DNA of 64,000 nucleotides from Myxococcales bacterium (GCA_016706225.1 JADJKB010000021.1:248001-312000); one strand, 5' to 3'. Positions 34,119-42,454 are shown, counted from the stretch's first letter. The notes: generated from the sequence alone by a model not told the origin. Numbers and translations are program-made.

Positions 34119-34357
34119 ATGGAGGCATGGATATATCTCGCGATCGCCGGAGCGGCGACGGCGGTCCCGGCAGTTGGACTCTCTATTGCTCGTTCACACG
34201 GATCTGGACCGCAGGGGGCCATCAACCGCGCTGGGTTCGCGCAAAATCCGCGCTGGTCGCTGCCGTCGGCGGCGCCGCAGCGGTGGTTCGCATCGGCAGG
34301 CAGCACGCAGCCCAGAAGCCCGCGGCCAGGGACGCGCCAGGGACGGAGACCGAGTAA
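34119..34357 (+). CDS. Small membrane protein, apparently frameshifted
   Basis: ATG 34119 after AAGGAGGG starts MEAWIYLAIAGAATAVPAVG, a membrane helix, but this frame then reads through poor sequence. Adding one G to the G5 run at 34211-34215 would move it to a frame that gives a second hydrophobic segment (SALVAAVGGAAAVVRIG) and ends at TAA 34357, which overlaps the start of the next gene (TAATG). The intended protein has about 80 residues and two hydrophobic stretches. Function unknown; first gene of the respiratory operon. Confidence 0.55.
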
Positions 34358-34836
34358 TGGCGGAGATGTCCACCGCGCTCCGGGGCATGATGGCGCGGGA
34401 GTACGAAGCGCGCTCCGTCGACGGTCAACTCGAGGCAGGCAGTCGCATTGCCCCAGCCGCTTCTGCGGCAGACCACGTGCGTCTGGGCCTCATTCAGCTG
34501 CTCCTGCCCGAGCTTGTCGGGGCAGTCGAGACGGTGATCGTGGAATCTACGGACAACGAGTCCGTGCGCGGCATGGCGGGCGGGCTACTCAGCTACGTCT
34601 GCAATCCACTCGACATGATCGGCGATGACCTGGCGCTGGGCCGCGTGGACGACGCGCTGATCTGTGCGCTCGGGCTCGAGCGACTTCGGCAGCTTCACCG
34701 CATCGAGCTCGCGCCGCGGACCGAGGCAGTGTGCAGAGTCACTGCGGACTGCCTTGGATATTTGAGCAACGATCTGCAACACAACATCGAGGACTTCATC
34801 TCGGATCTGGAGCGCTCGACGCGCGCCAAAAGGTAG
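34357..34836 (+). CDS. YkvA-like (DUF1232) protein
   Basis: A 159-residue protein. The central stretch GLLSYVCNPLDMIGDDLALGRVDDALICALGLERL matches the pattern of DUF1232/YkvA proteins (Y-x2-x-P-x-D-x-I-P-D...G..DD). Function of the family is unknown. It contains one Cys in this motif. The start overlaps the stop of the previous gene, and the stop is four bases before the next ATG, so it belongs to the operon. Confidence 0.6.
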   Translation: MAEMSTALRGMMAREYEARSVDGQLEAGSRIAPAASAADHVRLGLIQLLLPELVGAVETVIVESTDNESVRGMAGGLLSYVCNPLDMIGDDLALGRVDDALICALGLERLRQLHRIELAPRTEAVCRVTADCLGYLSNDLQHNIEDFISDLERSTRAKR

Positions 34837-34840
34837 TTGA

Positions 34841-36049
34841 ATGTCAGGTGGCCTCGCCGATTTCATCGCTGCTGCGAAAGCTGTCCCCAGAGGCGGGCGG
34901 GGCTTCAAGACCTGGATCCTCTTCCTCTCGCTCGTGATTGGGCTCGGGATCTGGGCCTACACCATCCAGCTGAGGGACGGCCTCGTCGTCACCAACATGC
35001 GCAACCAAGTGGCTTGGGGATTCTACATCTCCAACTTCACTTTCCTCGTCGGGGTGGCGGCAGCCGCCGTGCTGCTGGTGATCCCGGCGTACGTCTACAA
35101 CTTCAAGCCGATCAAGGAGATCGCGTTCTTGGGCGAGATGATGGCCATCACCGCCATCGTCATGTGCATTCTGTTCGTCTCGGTCGACGTCGGGAGCCCG
35201 CAGAACCTCTGGCACCTGCTTCCGGGCGTCGGGCGACCGAACTTCCCGATGTCGCTGCTCACCTGGGACATCCTGGTGCTGAACGGCTACCTCGTGATCA
35301 ACGCCAGCGTGTTCTTTTTCATCCTCTACAAGGTCGCACACGGGGAAAAGTACACTCGCATCCTGCCCCTGATTCTTCTGAGCATCCCCTGGGCCGTTGG
35401 CATCCACACCGTCACGGCATTCCTCTACAACGGGCTCGTAGCACGCCCGTTCTGGAACGCGTCGATCCTGGCGCCGCGCTTCTTGGCCTCGGCGTTTTGC
35501 TCGGGACCTGCGCTCATGATCCTGGTGCTGCAGGTGGTGGGCAAGCAGTTCCGAATCGCCATCGACGAGCGAGCGCTGTTCAAGATCGCCGAGCTCGTTT
35601 CCTATGCACTGGCCTTCAACCTGTTCTTGTTTGCGGCCGAAGCTTTCAAGGAATTCTACGGCCAAAGCGTGCACATGGCGCCGATGCAGTACCTCTACTT
35701 CGGGCTGCACGGACACAATGCGCTGGTTCCGCTGATGTGGAGCGCGCTGGCGCTAAACTCTACCGCACTGACGCTGTTCATCATCCGAAAGACTCGAGAA
35801 AACAAGCGTTTCCTCAACATCGGCTGCGTGCTCATCCTGATCGGCGTCTACATCGAGAAGGGCCTCGGGCTGGTCGTACCCGGCTTCACCCCCGACGCCT
35901 TGGGTGAGATTTACGAGTACGTTCCGTCCCAGGTCGAGCTGGCCATTGCAGCTGGGATCTGGGCGAGCGGCGCGCTCGTGTACACACTTCTAGCCAAATT
36001 CAGCATCCCGGTCTTCATCAAGGCCGGCCAGTTCATCCAACACGAGTGA
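34841..36049 (+). CDS. NrfD/PsrC-type membrane subunit (quinol-interacting)
   Basis: A 402-residue membrane protein with about ten helices, of the NrfD/PsrC/HmcC superfamily. Typical parts are NMRNQVAWGFYISNFTFLVGVAAAA, NLWHLLPGVGRPNFPMSLLTWDI, YLVINASVFF and GVYIEKGLGLVVPGF. Such subunits exchange electrons with menaquinol in the membrane and pass them to FeS and haem partners. The next two genes supply exactly those partners, so the complex resembles the NrfD-NrfC type or the Hmc/Dsr quinol complexes. Menaquinone is the expected quinone, given the biosynthesis operon in the same window. Confidence 0.92.
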   Translation: MSGGLADFIAAAKAVPRGGRGFKTWILFLSLVIGLGIWAYTIQLRDGLVVTNMRNQVAWGFYISNFTFLVGVAAAAVLLVIPAYVYNFKPIKEIAFLGEMMAITAIVMCILFVSVDVGSPQNLWHLLPGVGRPNFPMSLLTWDILVLNGYLVINASVFFFILYKVAHGEKYTRILPLILLSIPWAVGIHTVTAFLYNGLVARPFWNASILAPRFLASAFCSGPALMILVLQVVGKQFRIAIDERALFKIAELVSYALAFNLFLFAAEAFKEFYGQSVHMAPMQYLYFGLHGHNALVPLMWSALALNSTALTLFIIRKTRENKRFLNIGCVLILIGVYIEKGLGLVVPGFTPDALGEIYEYVPSQVELAIAAGIWASGALVYTLLAKFSIPVFIKAGQFIQHE

Positions 36050-36052
36050 GGC

Positions 36053-36613
36053 ATGGTGCGTCACCTGACTCAGTTGTCACTCGCTCTCGCCCTCCTCGGC
36101 GTCTGGCTGCCTTTCGTCGCGGCTTGTCACCAGCCCGAGCGTCATCGCGAGGACATCGCGAGCACGAATCCGGACCCTGCCTCGGTGCAGGTCGAGCACA
36201 GAACGCAGTACCTGGCCACCTACCCGTGTTCGGCCAGGTGCCACTCGAAACGCGCCGTCAACCCCGTGCAGCGTCAACTCGTGGACTTCCACAGCGTCCG
36301 CAACAAAGAACTCCACCACGGCGACTCGAAGGCGTGGTGTTACCAGTGCCACTCCGAGGGCAACATCGACCGCTTGGTGATCGCCAACGGTTCGCTCGTG
36401 ACTTTCGACGAGGCTTATCTCCTATGTGGCTCCTGCCACGGCGACAAGTTGCGGGATTGGAAGACAGCTGTGCACGGCAAGACGATGGGCAACTGGACGG
36501 GAGCGCAGACTCGGCGCTCGTGCACTGCGTGCCACAACCCCCACAATCCGCCATTCAGCAAGCTCGAGCCCGAGGCCTCACCGGTTCCACCAGAGAAGGC
36601 CGGGAGCCTGTGA
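36053..36613 (+). CDS. Multihaem cytochrome c lipoprotein (four haem motifs, one CX3CH)
   Basis: A 186-residue protein with a lipoprotein signal (FVAAC, Cys25). Haem motifs: CSARCH at residues 59-64, which is CX3CH rather than CXXCH, and CYQCH (96-100), CGSCH (125-129) and CTACH (157-161). Additional His residues supply axial ligands (FHSVRNKELHHGD, VHGKT). As a periplasm-facing, membrane-anchored tetrahaem protein it would take electrons from the quinol subunit. The stop overlaps the next start (TGATG). No close named family; similar to the small multihaem subunits of DsrJ/NrfB-type complexes. Confidence 0.85.
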   Translation: MVRHLTQLSLALALLGVWLPFVAACHQPERHREDIASTNPDPASVQVEHRTQYLATYPCSARCHSKRAVNPVQRQLVDFHSVRNKELHHGDSKAWCYQCHSEGNIDRLVIANGSLVTFDEAYLLCGSCHGDKLRDWKTAVHGKTMGNWTGAQTRRSCTACHNPHNPPFSKLEPEASPVPPEKAGSL

Positions 36614-37575
36614 TGGCGAAGTGTGACGAAAAACCTTGCTCGCCTTGCGCCGAAGCCCCTCCGAGCGAGGGGCAGCGCACCGAACAACTGGTCCAAATTC
36701 GGTTGAAACAGAAGGGCTCACGCCGCGCGTTCCTGGCCCAAGGCGCTCTGGCGGTGGCCGCCGCAGCGGCCAGCTCGGCCTGCGACAAACAGAAGTTCCA
36801 CGCGCACTACAAGGAGCTGACGGAGGCTGACAAAAAGCAGCTCTTCGCCCGCCTCGAGGCGGAGGTGATGAAGCGGAGCGGCGTGAAGGTGAAGATTGGC
36901 GACCCCCAGCCAATGGATGGGGTGGAGTTCGCGTACGCGCTCGATCTGTCGCTGTGCAACGGCAACCGCCGCTGCGCCGAGGCTTGCGCGCGCGAAAACA
37001 ACCTGCCCGACGAGCCAAAGTTCCGTTACATCCGGGTGATCGAGATGGACCGAGGCACCATCGATCTCGAGACTGGCAACCACTACTACAACCACGAGGA
37101 AGTGCCCGTGGCGGGCAAGGTCTACTTCCCGGTTCAGTGTCAGCATTGCGAGAACCCCCCGTGCACCAAGGTCTGTCCGGTTGGCGCAACCTGGAAAGAG
37201 CCCGATGGCCTCGTTGTCGTGGACTACGACTGGTGCATCGGCTGCCGCTACTGCATTGCGGCGTGCCCATATTTCGGGCGCCGCTTCAACTTCGCCGAAC
37301 CGACCATCCGTCCCAGCCGGATCAACCCCGACCAGGGTTACCTCTCGAACCGGCTGCGCCCCGTTGGCACCGTGGAAAAGTGCACGTTCTGCCTCCACCG
37401 CACCCGAGTTGGTCGTTACCCCGCCTGCATGGAGGCCTGCCCTACGGGGGCCCGAAAGTTCGGCAACATGCGGGACCCCGCCGGCGAGATCCGGGTCATC
37501 CTCGAGCGCAAGCGAGTGTTCGTGCTGAAGGAAGAGCTCGGAACCCTGCCCCGCTTCTACTACTTCTACGGCTGA
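36613..37575 (+). CDS. Four-cluster [4Fe-4S] ferredoxin subunit with Tat-type signal
   Basis: A 320-residue protein of the NrfC/DsrO/HmcB family. The N-terminus carries SRRAFLAQG, a twin-arginine signal, ending in an Ala-rich segment with Cys57. Sixteen Cys in four groups are visible: CNGNRRCAEAC, CQHCENPPCTKVCPVG, CIGCRYCIAACPYFG and CTFCLHRT...CMEACPTG. It would carry electrons between the NrfD-type subunit and the cytochrome in the periplasm. The first 15 residues have three additional Cys (CDEKPCSPC) before the signal. Last gene of the operon. Confidence 0.92.
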   Translation: MAKCDEKPCSPCAEAPPSEGQRTEQLVQIRLKQKGSRRAFLAQGALAVAAAAASSACDKQKFHAHYKELTEADKKQLFARLEAEVMKRSGVKVKIGDPQPMDGVEFAYALDLSLCNGNRRCAEACARENNLPDEPKFRYIRVIEMDRGTIDLETGNHYYNHEEVPVAGKVYFPVQCQHCENPPCTKVCPVGATWKEPDGLVVVDYDWCIGCRYCIAACPYFGRRFNFAEPTIRPSRINPDQGYLSNRLRPVGTVEKCTFCLHRTRVGRYPACMEACPTGARKFGNMRDPAGEIRVILERKRVFVLKEELGTLPRFYYFYG

Positions 37576-37611
37576 CCCGAGCTCGCGGGCGGAGACGAGA
37601 GCTGGGGAACA

Positions 37612-38325
37612 TCACCCCGGTGGGAGATTTTCTCCCGGCAGGGCGGACGCCGACGGGGCAGGGGCAGTCTTTTGCTCGGGCTCGGGCGGTGCCCATCCTC
37701 CATCCGGCATCGGCTCGAGCGCCGATGCGCCGCGGACGGGCGCGTCCATGCGAACGGGGCAAAAACGCGCGACGAAATTCCCGGCCACACAGCTGTCTGA
37801 ACCGTCGCCGAAACACGCCGACACGTCGCCCTCTAGCTTGCGATCCGCGCGAGTGCTGCGCAGGGACAGCAGAACCGAGGCATTTCCGTTGCCCGTCCAC
37901 TTGCCGCTGTCATAGCCCTCGTAGTGCGCCTCCCATGCGCCCGGCTGCTTCGGTCCGATGCGCGCGACGCCTTCGGGCGGAAAGCCGCTGCCCGACCAGC
38001 GCAGCCACACGCTGGTCGCGTGGCCGGGACCGAGATCTCCACATGGATCGCGAGTCTCAGTGTCCGCGAGCACGATGTCGGTATGCTCGTGTCCGGGCCG
38101 GACGTCCGTCGTGTAACGCGCGCCCTTCAAGGCGAACGGCTTGCCGGCGATCCTTCCCGCTACGGGACCGGTCGGAATGGCGTCAGCGGAAGTCGGTGCG
38201 GCCCGCGGTTCCGCATTTTCGGCAGGGTCGGGCTTCTTCCCACATCCCAACTGCGCAGCCATTGCGCAAATGCCAACGAATGCGAGGAAGCGCGCGGGAG
38301 GATTGGCCTGTTGGAGTGAAGTCAC
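37612..38325 (-). CDS. Lipoprotein of unknown function
   Basis: A protein of 237 residues from GTG 38325 (ATG 38364 would add 13 residues). The signal peptide ends AAQLGC. A Pro/Ala/Glu linker is followed by a domain of mixed strands with DIVLADTETRDPCGDLG and VWLRWSG, a second part with two Cys close together (ACFGDGSDSCVAGNFVARFC), and a Pro-rich end with GENLPPG. It is transcribed in the same direction as the TOMM operon (54-94 bases downstream), so it may be its last gene, but no function can be given. Confidence 0.65.
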   Translation of the reverse strand: MTSLQQANPPARFLAFVGICAMAAQLGCGKKPDPAENAEPRAAPTSADAIPTGPVAGRIAGKPFALKGARYTTDVRPGHEHTDIVLADTETRDPCGDLGPGHATSVWLRWSGSGFPPEGVARIGPKQPGAWEAHYEGYDSGKWTGNGNASVLLSLRSTRADRKLEGDVSACFGDGSDSCVAGNFVARFCPVRMDAPVRGASALEPMPDGGWAPPEPEQKTAPAPSASALPGENLPPG

Positions 38326-38418
38326 CGCTGTCGCGGCTGCAACGCCCGTGCCTGTCGACACCAAGCCGAATGTGGCGACGGAGGCTCATTCGCCGCGAGC
38401 GCAGTCGGCCTGCTCGCA

Positions 38419-39141
38419 CTACCCGAGCGCCCCGACATAGAGCACGACGTCGCCGGGTGAGACCGGCAAAGCGCGCCCGATCTCGCGTTCGAAGAACCCA
38501 CCGAGAGGCAGCGTCGAGAGCCCGACACTTTCGGACAGGAGACACAGGTTTTGCATCAGGTGGCCGGCTTCAAGCAGCAGGAAACGCGCTGCCCGCGTGC
38601 CGTATTTGTCCTCCGCCCGCGCGGCGTCGCCGACTAACACCCAGAGCAGGGCGCCACCCGTGAACTGCCCGGCCGACGGCACACGGGCCGCCCACTCCTG
38701 ACGGGTCGCCCCAGGACGCAACCGCGCCAGCTCGTGCCGTGCGCGGTCGTAGTGATAGTGACCCGGCTCGAGCCAGCCGTCGCCGAAAGTGATCAGAAAG
38801 AGCTCGAGCGCGTTGAGCGAACCGGCGGTCGGAGTGGGCCCGCCACCCCGCTCCGTGTTCACACCATGTGCGTGCTCGAGCACTCGCGCGAGCGTCTTTG
38901 CACTCGGTAGCTCTTCGCTGAGCTCGCGCCGCGAACGGCGCCGCGCCAGCACACGATCCAAGCGCACACCCAAGCGCGGGCGGCAGCGCGGAAGGGGCAC
39001 CCGCGGATAGCCGGGGTAACTCCGGGGCTCGTGGGTCACACCATCAGCTTCGACCGACAAGATCCGGTCGCGAAATTCGGGGAAGCTCGTGGCATCGAGC
39101 TCGATCGAGGAGAGCACGCCAAGGGGTCGAGTCATGGTCAC
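38419..39141 (-). CDS. sagB: SagB-type azoline dehydrogenase
   Basis: A 240-residue FMN-dependent nitroreductase-fold protein of the SagB/McbC type that oxidises azolines to azoles. Recognisable are LARRRSRRELSEELP (flavin phosphate-binding Arg), PTAGSLNALELFLITF (P-S/T-A-G-x-x), WLEPGHYHYDRARHELARLRPG and AGHLMQNLCLLSESVGLSTLPLGGF, which holds the FMN ring. The gene overlaps the YcaO gene by four bases (ATGA). SagB enzymes work in complex with YcaO and a leader-binding partner to make thiazoles and oxazoles from Cys, Ser or Thr. Confidence 0.92.
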   Translation of the reverse strand: MTMTRPLGVLSSIELDATSFPEFRDRILSVEADGVTHEPRSYPGYPRVPLPRCRPRLGVRLDRVLARRRSRRELSEELPSAKTLARVLEHAHGVNTERGGGPTPTAGSLNALELFLITFGDGWLEPGHYHYDRARHELARLRPGATRQEWAARVPSAGQFTGGALLWVLVGDAARAEDKYGTRAARFLLLEAGHLMQNLCLLSESVGLSTLPLGGFFEREIGRALPVSPGDVVLYVGALG

Positions 39142-40382
39142 GCGAAGGGATGAGGGGGCACGCTAGCCCAGTCGGAGAGTGAACGCGGAGCCCACAGCGA
39201 TCCACCCAGATGGGCAAGCCGGTGATCCCCGTGCAGTGGTTGCAGGCCGACGACCAGCACCTTGAGCACGATGAATCCGCCCGCCGCCCCCAGGGCCAAG
39301 GCCGGCGTGGCGTGGCGGAACAACACCGGGTGGTCGGCGCCGAGCCGATCGAGGAGCTGCGGCATGCCTTCGTGTTCGAACGCTACCTCGGATGCCGGCG
39401 GTGCGGGCCGCGCACGCGCGAGCGCGGTCCGGGAGAGAGTCTCGGGGTGCCGGGTGTAATAGAGCGCGTGTTCGGCGAAGCTCTCTGGCAAGCGATCCGG
39501 CGTCTTCTCCGAGTCAGTACCGGTGACCCAGCGCGCGTAGTGCCTGCCTTGTACGGCCTCGGTCATGGCTTTGAGGAAGCTGTCCCTCAGCCGCTCGCGG
39601 CAGGCGGCCCCCGCGCTGAACACGAAGCCCTCGTGGTCTTCACCGGACACCGTCACGATCGTCACGTTGTCACTGAACGGCGAGCGCACGCGGTAGAAGC
39701 GGTAGTCGAGGTTGGGCCGCGAAAAGCGCTCGGCGATCCCGGGCTCGAAGCTGCCAAGCACGTCGCGCAGGGCGTGCTCTTCGAGCGGATACCGCTCCCA
39801 CCACGCGCCCATCACCGCGTCGCGCTCGATGACCTCTTGTACACCGCGCAAGAGCACCTGGTCCGGATTTGTGCCAGCCGAAAGGCCCGTCGAGGTCATC
39901 GCGGCGATGGCGTGATGCCCACCCGGGCGTGGATGCAGGTAGGCGAGGTCTTCTGGAACCCACAGCGCACGGCCGGTCGCAGCTTCACGAAATGCCTGCC
40001 AGTGACAGCGTGTGCGCCCCGAGAACGGCAGGAACGGAAAACCAGCCATTGGGTACTGCTCTGGCAGAAACAACACCCAGTGTTCGGGATCCACCGCCGA
40101 CTCGGCGAGAGGCCAGTCATCGAAGCTGGCCTCGACACCGTGATCGCGCGGGAGCGGCGCGGTGTGAAAGCGCTCGATGGCCTCGCCGACGCACGCGAGT
40201 CGAGCGGCCTCGTCGGTCAGGCCAGCGCCACCGATGTGGATGACCTCGTGACGCGCGCCAGACGGGCCGAGGGAACCCGCCCACATGACCACATCCGGAT
40301 CGTGCGGTCGGGGGTCGAGTGGACCAAAGGCCGTGAACAGGCCCGAGTAGCGGCTCTCGTACCAGGCGCGCTCGGCCGTCAT
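39138..40382 (-). CDS. ycaO: YcaO cyclodehydratase
   Basis: A 414-residue YcaO protein. The ATP-binding acidic residues are in CVGEAIERFH and GVQEVIERDAVMGAWW, with AMTSTGLSAGTNPDQ the conserved glycine-rich part. It ends SVPPHPFA, the Pro-rich C-terminus typical of azole-forming YcaO enzymes. The enzyme phosphorylates the peptide amide to close Cys/Ser/Thr rings. ATG 40382 was chosen because it overlaps the upstream gene stop by four bases and is followed by the usual N-terminal residues; the longer frame begins inside the neighbouring gene. Confidence 0.93.
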   Translation of the reverse strand: MTAERAWYESRYSGLFTAFGPLDPRPHDPDVVMWAGSLGPSGARHEVIHIGGAGLTDEAARLACVGEAIERFHTAPLPRDHGVEASFDDWPLAESAVDPEHWVLFLPEQYPMAGFPFLPFSGRTRCHWQAFREAATGRALWVPEDLAYLHPRPGGHHAIAAMTSTGLSAGTNPDQVLLRGVQEVIERDAVMGAWWERYPLEEHALRDVLGSFEPGIAERFSRPNLDYRFYRVRSPFSDNVTIVTVSGEDHEGFVFSAGAACRERLRDSFLKAMTEAVQGRHYARWVTGTDSEKTPDRLPESFAEHALYYTRHPETLSRTALARARPAPPASEVAFEHEGMPQLLDRLGADHPVLFRHATPALALGAAGGFIVLKVLVVGLQPLHGDHRLAHLGGSLWAPRSLSDWASVPPHPFA

Positions 40383-41206
40383 CGAAGATCCCCGCAGGCC
40401 GCGCACTCCGGATCGGCTGCGAGGCGATGCGACGACACCTCGAGTGTGGCGCACTCGAGCACGTGCAATGAGTACAGCGCTGCGCTCGGCATGGCCTCGC
40501 ACGCGAGGCCGGCCTTCCACAACACGAGCTGGGTCAAGATCGAGACACCGGGCGCCGGAAAGTCAGCGGCGGGAAGGGGCTCCCCGCGAGATCCGTGGCG
40601 GACCAGCGCGTCGTAGATCTCCGGTGTCGGAGACAGGCGGCGAAACCCCGCCAAAAGGCAGGCCAGGCAAGGCCCCGCGTCCGGCAACAGCAACGGGCTG
40701 ACGAAACCGCGCGCAACTGCGCCCGTGCTCACCCACAGGAACGGTGCGCCACCCCGCAGGCAGTCGGCGTTGAACGCAAGCAACGCGGCGTAGTCGAGCC
40801 CGGACTGACACAGCACTCGAAGCGCGGGCGCCCCCGGATCTTCGCCGGCCTTCGCCTCACCTTCGAGCTCCTCCCGAACCGCGCCCGCGCCCTCGATCGC
40901 GAGCGATCGCCGCTGAGGCTCGTGGGCAGTCTCGGCATCCGCCGGCGTGAGCACACGCTCGGCCAATAGCCGGGTGAGTACTTGCGTGGCCTCGTCGCGC
41001 TGGGCAGCCGAGAGCGTCGCGACGAGCTCCGCCGTGGTCCGGCGGCCATCCATGGCGGAGAGCAGCGTGGGCAGCCATTCATCGAGCGCTGGAGCCTCGA
41101 GCAGATAACGCACGTCTTCACCTGCGACCAAACGGACCCTGCCCGCCTCCGACAACACGACGAAGGGCAGGCTGAAGCGCAGGCGAAGCTCGCCGAGCTC
41201 GCGCAT
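40379..41206 (-). CDS. TOMM leader-peptide-binding protein (E1-like/RRE)
   Basis: A 275-residue protein that matches the Ocin-ThiF-like/TOMM leader-binding partner of YcaO. The N-terminal 90 residues (LRFSLPFVVLSEAGRVRLVAGEDVRYLLEAPALDEWL...) form a winged-helix RRE-like region, and the C-terminal part contains LLPDAGPCLACLLAG and DPECAACG, two Cys pairs that probably bind zinc. Its fold is a degenerate E1/ThiF without the ATP site. It presents the precursor peptide to the YcaO enzyme. It starts two bases after the START-like gene and overlaps the YcaO gene (ATGA). Confidence 0.85.
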   Translation of the reverse strand: MRELGELRLRFSLPFVVLSEAGRVRLVAGEDVRYLLEAPALDEWLPTLLSAMDGRRTTAELVATLSAAQRDEATQVLTRLLAERVLTPADAETAHEPQRRSLAIEGAGAVREELEGEAKAGEDPGAPALRVLCQSGLDYAALLAFNADCLRGGAPFLWVSTGAVARGFVSPLLLPDAGPCLACLLAGFRRLSPTPEIYDALVRHGSRGEPLPAADFPAPGVSILTQLVLWKAGLACEAMPSAALYSLHVLECATLEVSSHRLAADPECAACGDLR

Positions 41207-41208
41207 GG

Positions 41209-41859
41209 TCAGGGTTTGCCGGCGGGTGTGACGCGCTGACTGACTCGAAGCACTGCGCTGCCGAGCTGCGCCAACAGCAGATTGTTGATGATGAACGTGG
41301 GGGACCGCTTCGCGTGTACTTCCTGCTGATACACGAGCAGGGTGCGCCCCCCGTCGAGCGGTGCGACGGTCCAGCTGCCACGGGTGGTGTTACCCGCGCC
41401 GTCGTTCTCGTCCCACGAGGCAACCGAGCGTTCCGGCGTCACCTCGTGTTTGATGCGAACGTCGAAGGGGTACTCCGCGAAAGGTGCAATGACGCGTCCA
41501 ACGAGATGCTGCCGGCCATCTGGGTCCTCGCTGTGCGTGGTCACCGCGACATGCCAGAGCTTCGAGTCGAAGATCTCACCGAAGCGCGCGTAGTCCGTGA
41601 CGATCCGCCACACCGCTTCCGGTTTGGCATCGAGCACCGCCGCACAACGAACGGGTCGGTTGCCAGCCGGGTCGACGAACAGCTGGCACAGGGTTCCGTC
41701 CGCCACGCTGCTTGGATTCTTGGCAGAGCCACTGGCAGCGGTTCCGCGGCGCACGAAGGCCAGGCAGATCAGCAGCACCCCGAACGTCATCGCGGCCGAC
41801 GCAAACCATGCCAAACGCTTGCCCGTCGCAGGCCCGCCTGTTGATGCGCTGGCGGTCAT
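41209..41859 (-). CDS. Membrane-anchored START/SRPBCC-domain protein
   Basis: A 216-residue protein. A single membrane helix (residues 15-35) is followed by a polyketide cyclase/START-like ligand-binding domain (about 60-216): RCAAVLDAKPEAVWRIVTDYARFGEIFDS is the usual opening, GSWTVAPLDGGRTLLVYQQEV the late strands, and PTFIINNLLLAQLG the C-terminal helix. The 'SRPBCC' cavity could hold a hydrophobic molecule. ATG 41859 overlaps the stop of the poly-Cys protein gene, so both are made together. Its part in the TOMM operon is unknown. Confidence 0.8.
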   Translation of the reverse strand: MTASASTGGPATGKRLAWFASAAMTFGVLLICLAFVRRGTAASGSAKNPSSVADGTLCQLFVDPAGNRPVRCAAVLDAKPEAVWRIVTDYARFGEIFDSKLWHVAVTTHSEDPDGRQHLVGRVIAPFAEYPFDVRIKHEVTPERSVASWDENDGAGNTTRGSWTVAPLDGGRTLLVYQQEVHAKRSPTFIINNLLLAQLGSAVLRVSQRVTPAGKP

Positions 41860-42416
41860 GACGCTGATAGCACCATGACGAGGACCGCGCCAAGCAAGAG
41901 CGCACCCACCACGGATCCGAGGAAAGACACCAGCACGATCTTCCCCAGCGCCTTCACCGACGCCAGTTTGTCCGGCACCGGGAAGAGCGGAGCCAGCACG
42001 AGCCCGACGAAGAACGCTGCGACCTGGAACACTGGCATGCCCAGCACGACCGCAGCGAGGCCGATCCAGATCCCGTCGCGCATGTCGGCGAGCGAGCAGA
42101 GCACGAAGGCGGTCACCGAGAGCGCAACCACGACCGTCCAGTGGACCGCCACGGTGATGGCCGCGCCGCTTCGCGCCTCGCCCGCCGCGGCCCGCTGCCC
42201 GCCCGCGGCGGACCCCGCTTCTACGGCCTTCGGCGCGACCGCCCAGACCGACCCCATGGCGGCGCCCACCAGACCGCCCAAGGTGTGCAGGCAGCAACAG
42301 CAGCAGCAACACGACGAACAGCACATTCCGCCGACGACGACGAAGCGTTCGAGGCGCTCGGGCGGCAGCCGCTCGATGCGCACCCGCGCGGCTCCGCTTG
42401 CTCCCGGCTCCGGCAT
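41856..42416 (-). CDS. Membrane protein with poly-Cys segment, candidate TOMM substrate
   Basis: A 186-residue protein. Residues 1-30 are soluble, with a leader-like stretch (RIERLPPERLERFVVVGG). Residues 32-42 are CCSSCCCCCCC, nine Cys and two Ser, followed by LHTLGGLVGA. The rest has three or four membrane helices (about 90-110, 113-140, 155-185), with a Gly/Ala linker in between. Genes for azole formation lie directly downstream and the stop overlaps the next start (ATGA), so it is part of the operon. Cys and Ser are exactly the residues the YcaO/SagB enzymes convert. Alternatives are a metal-binding or palmitoylated anchor protein. No family name is recognised. Confidence 0.75.
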   Translation of the reverse strand: MPEPGASGAARVRIERLPPERLERFVVVGGMCCSSCCCCCCCLHTLGGLVGAAMGSVWAVAPKAVEAGSAAGGQRAAAGEARSGAAITVAVHWTVVVALSVTAFVLCSLADMRDGIWIGLAAVVLGMPVFQVAAFFVGLVLAPLFPVPDKLASVKALGKIVLVSFLGSVVGALLLGAVLVMVLSAS

Positions 42417-42454
42417 CTTCGCGAGTTTCAGGGCGGTTCCCGGGGGCCGTCAAG

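Noticed and set aside
37621..37640. GGGAGATTTTCTCCC as a terminator between convergent genes
   Set aside because: It lies in the last codons of the lipoprotein gene (GENLPP) and has a short stem and no T-run after it.
42291..42323. GCA/TGC repeat as a microsatellite
   Set aside because: It encodes the Cys run with mixed TGC and TGT codons, so it is a selected coding sequence rather than a simple expanded repeat.
41209..42453. Long frame with a poly-Leu segment antiparallel in register to the poly-Cys gene
   Set aside because: It is the shifted reading of the TGC/TGT codons; the poly-Cys frame has the ATGA coupling and membrane helices, and the longer frame would also swallow the START-like gene.
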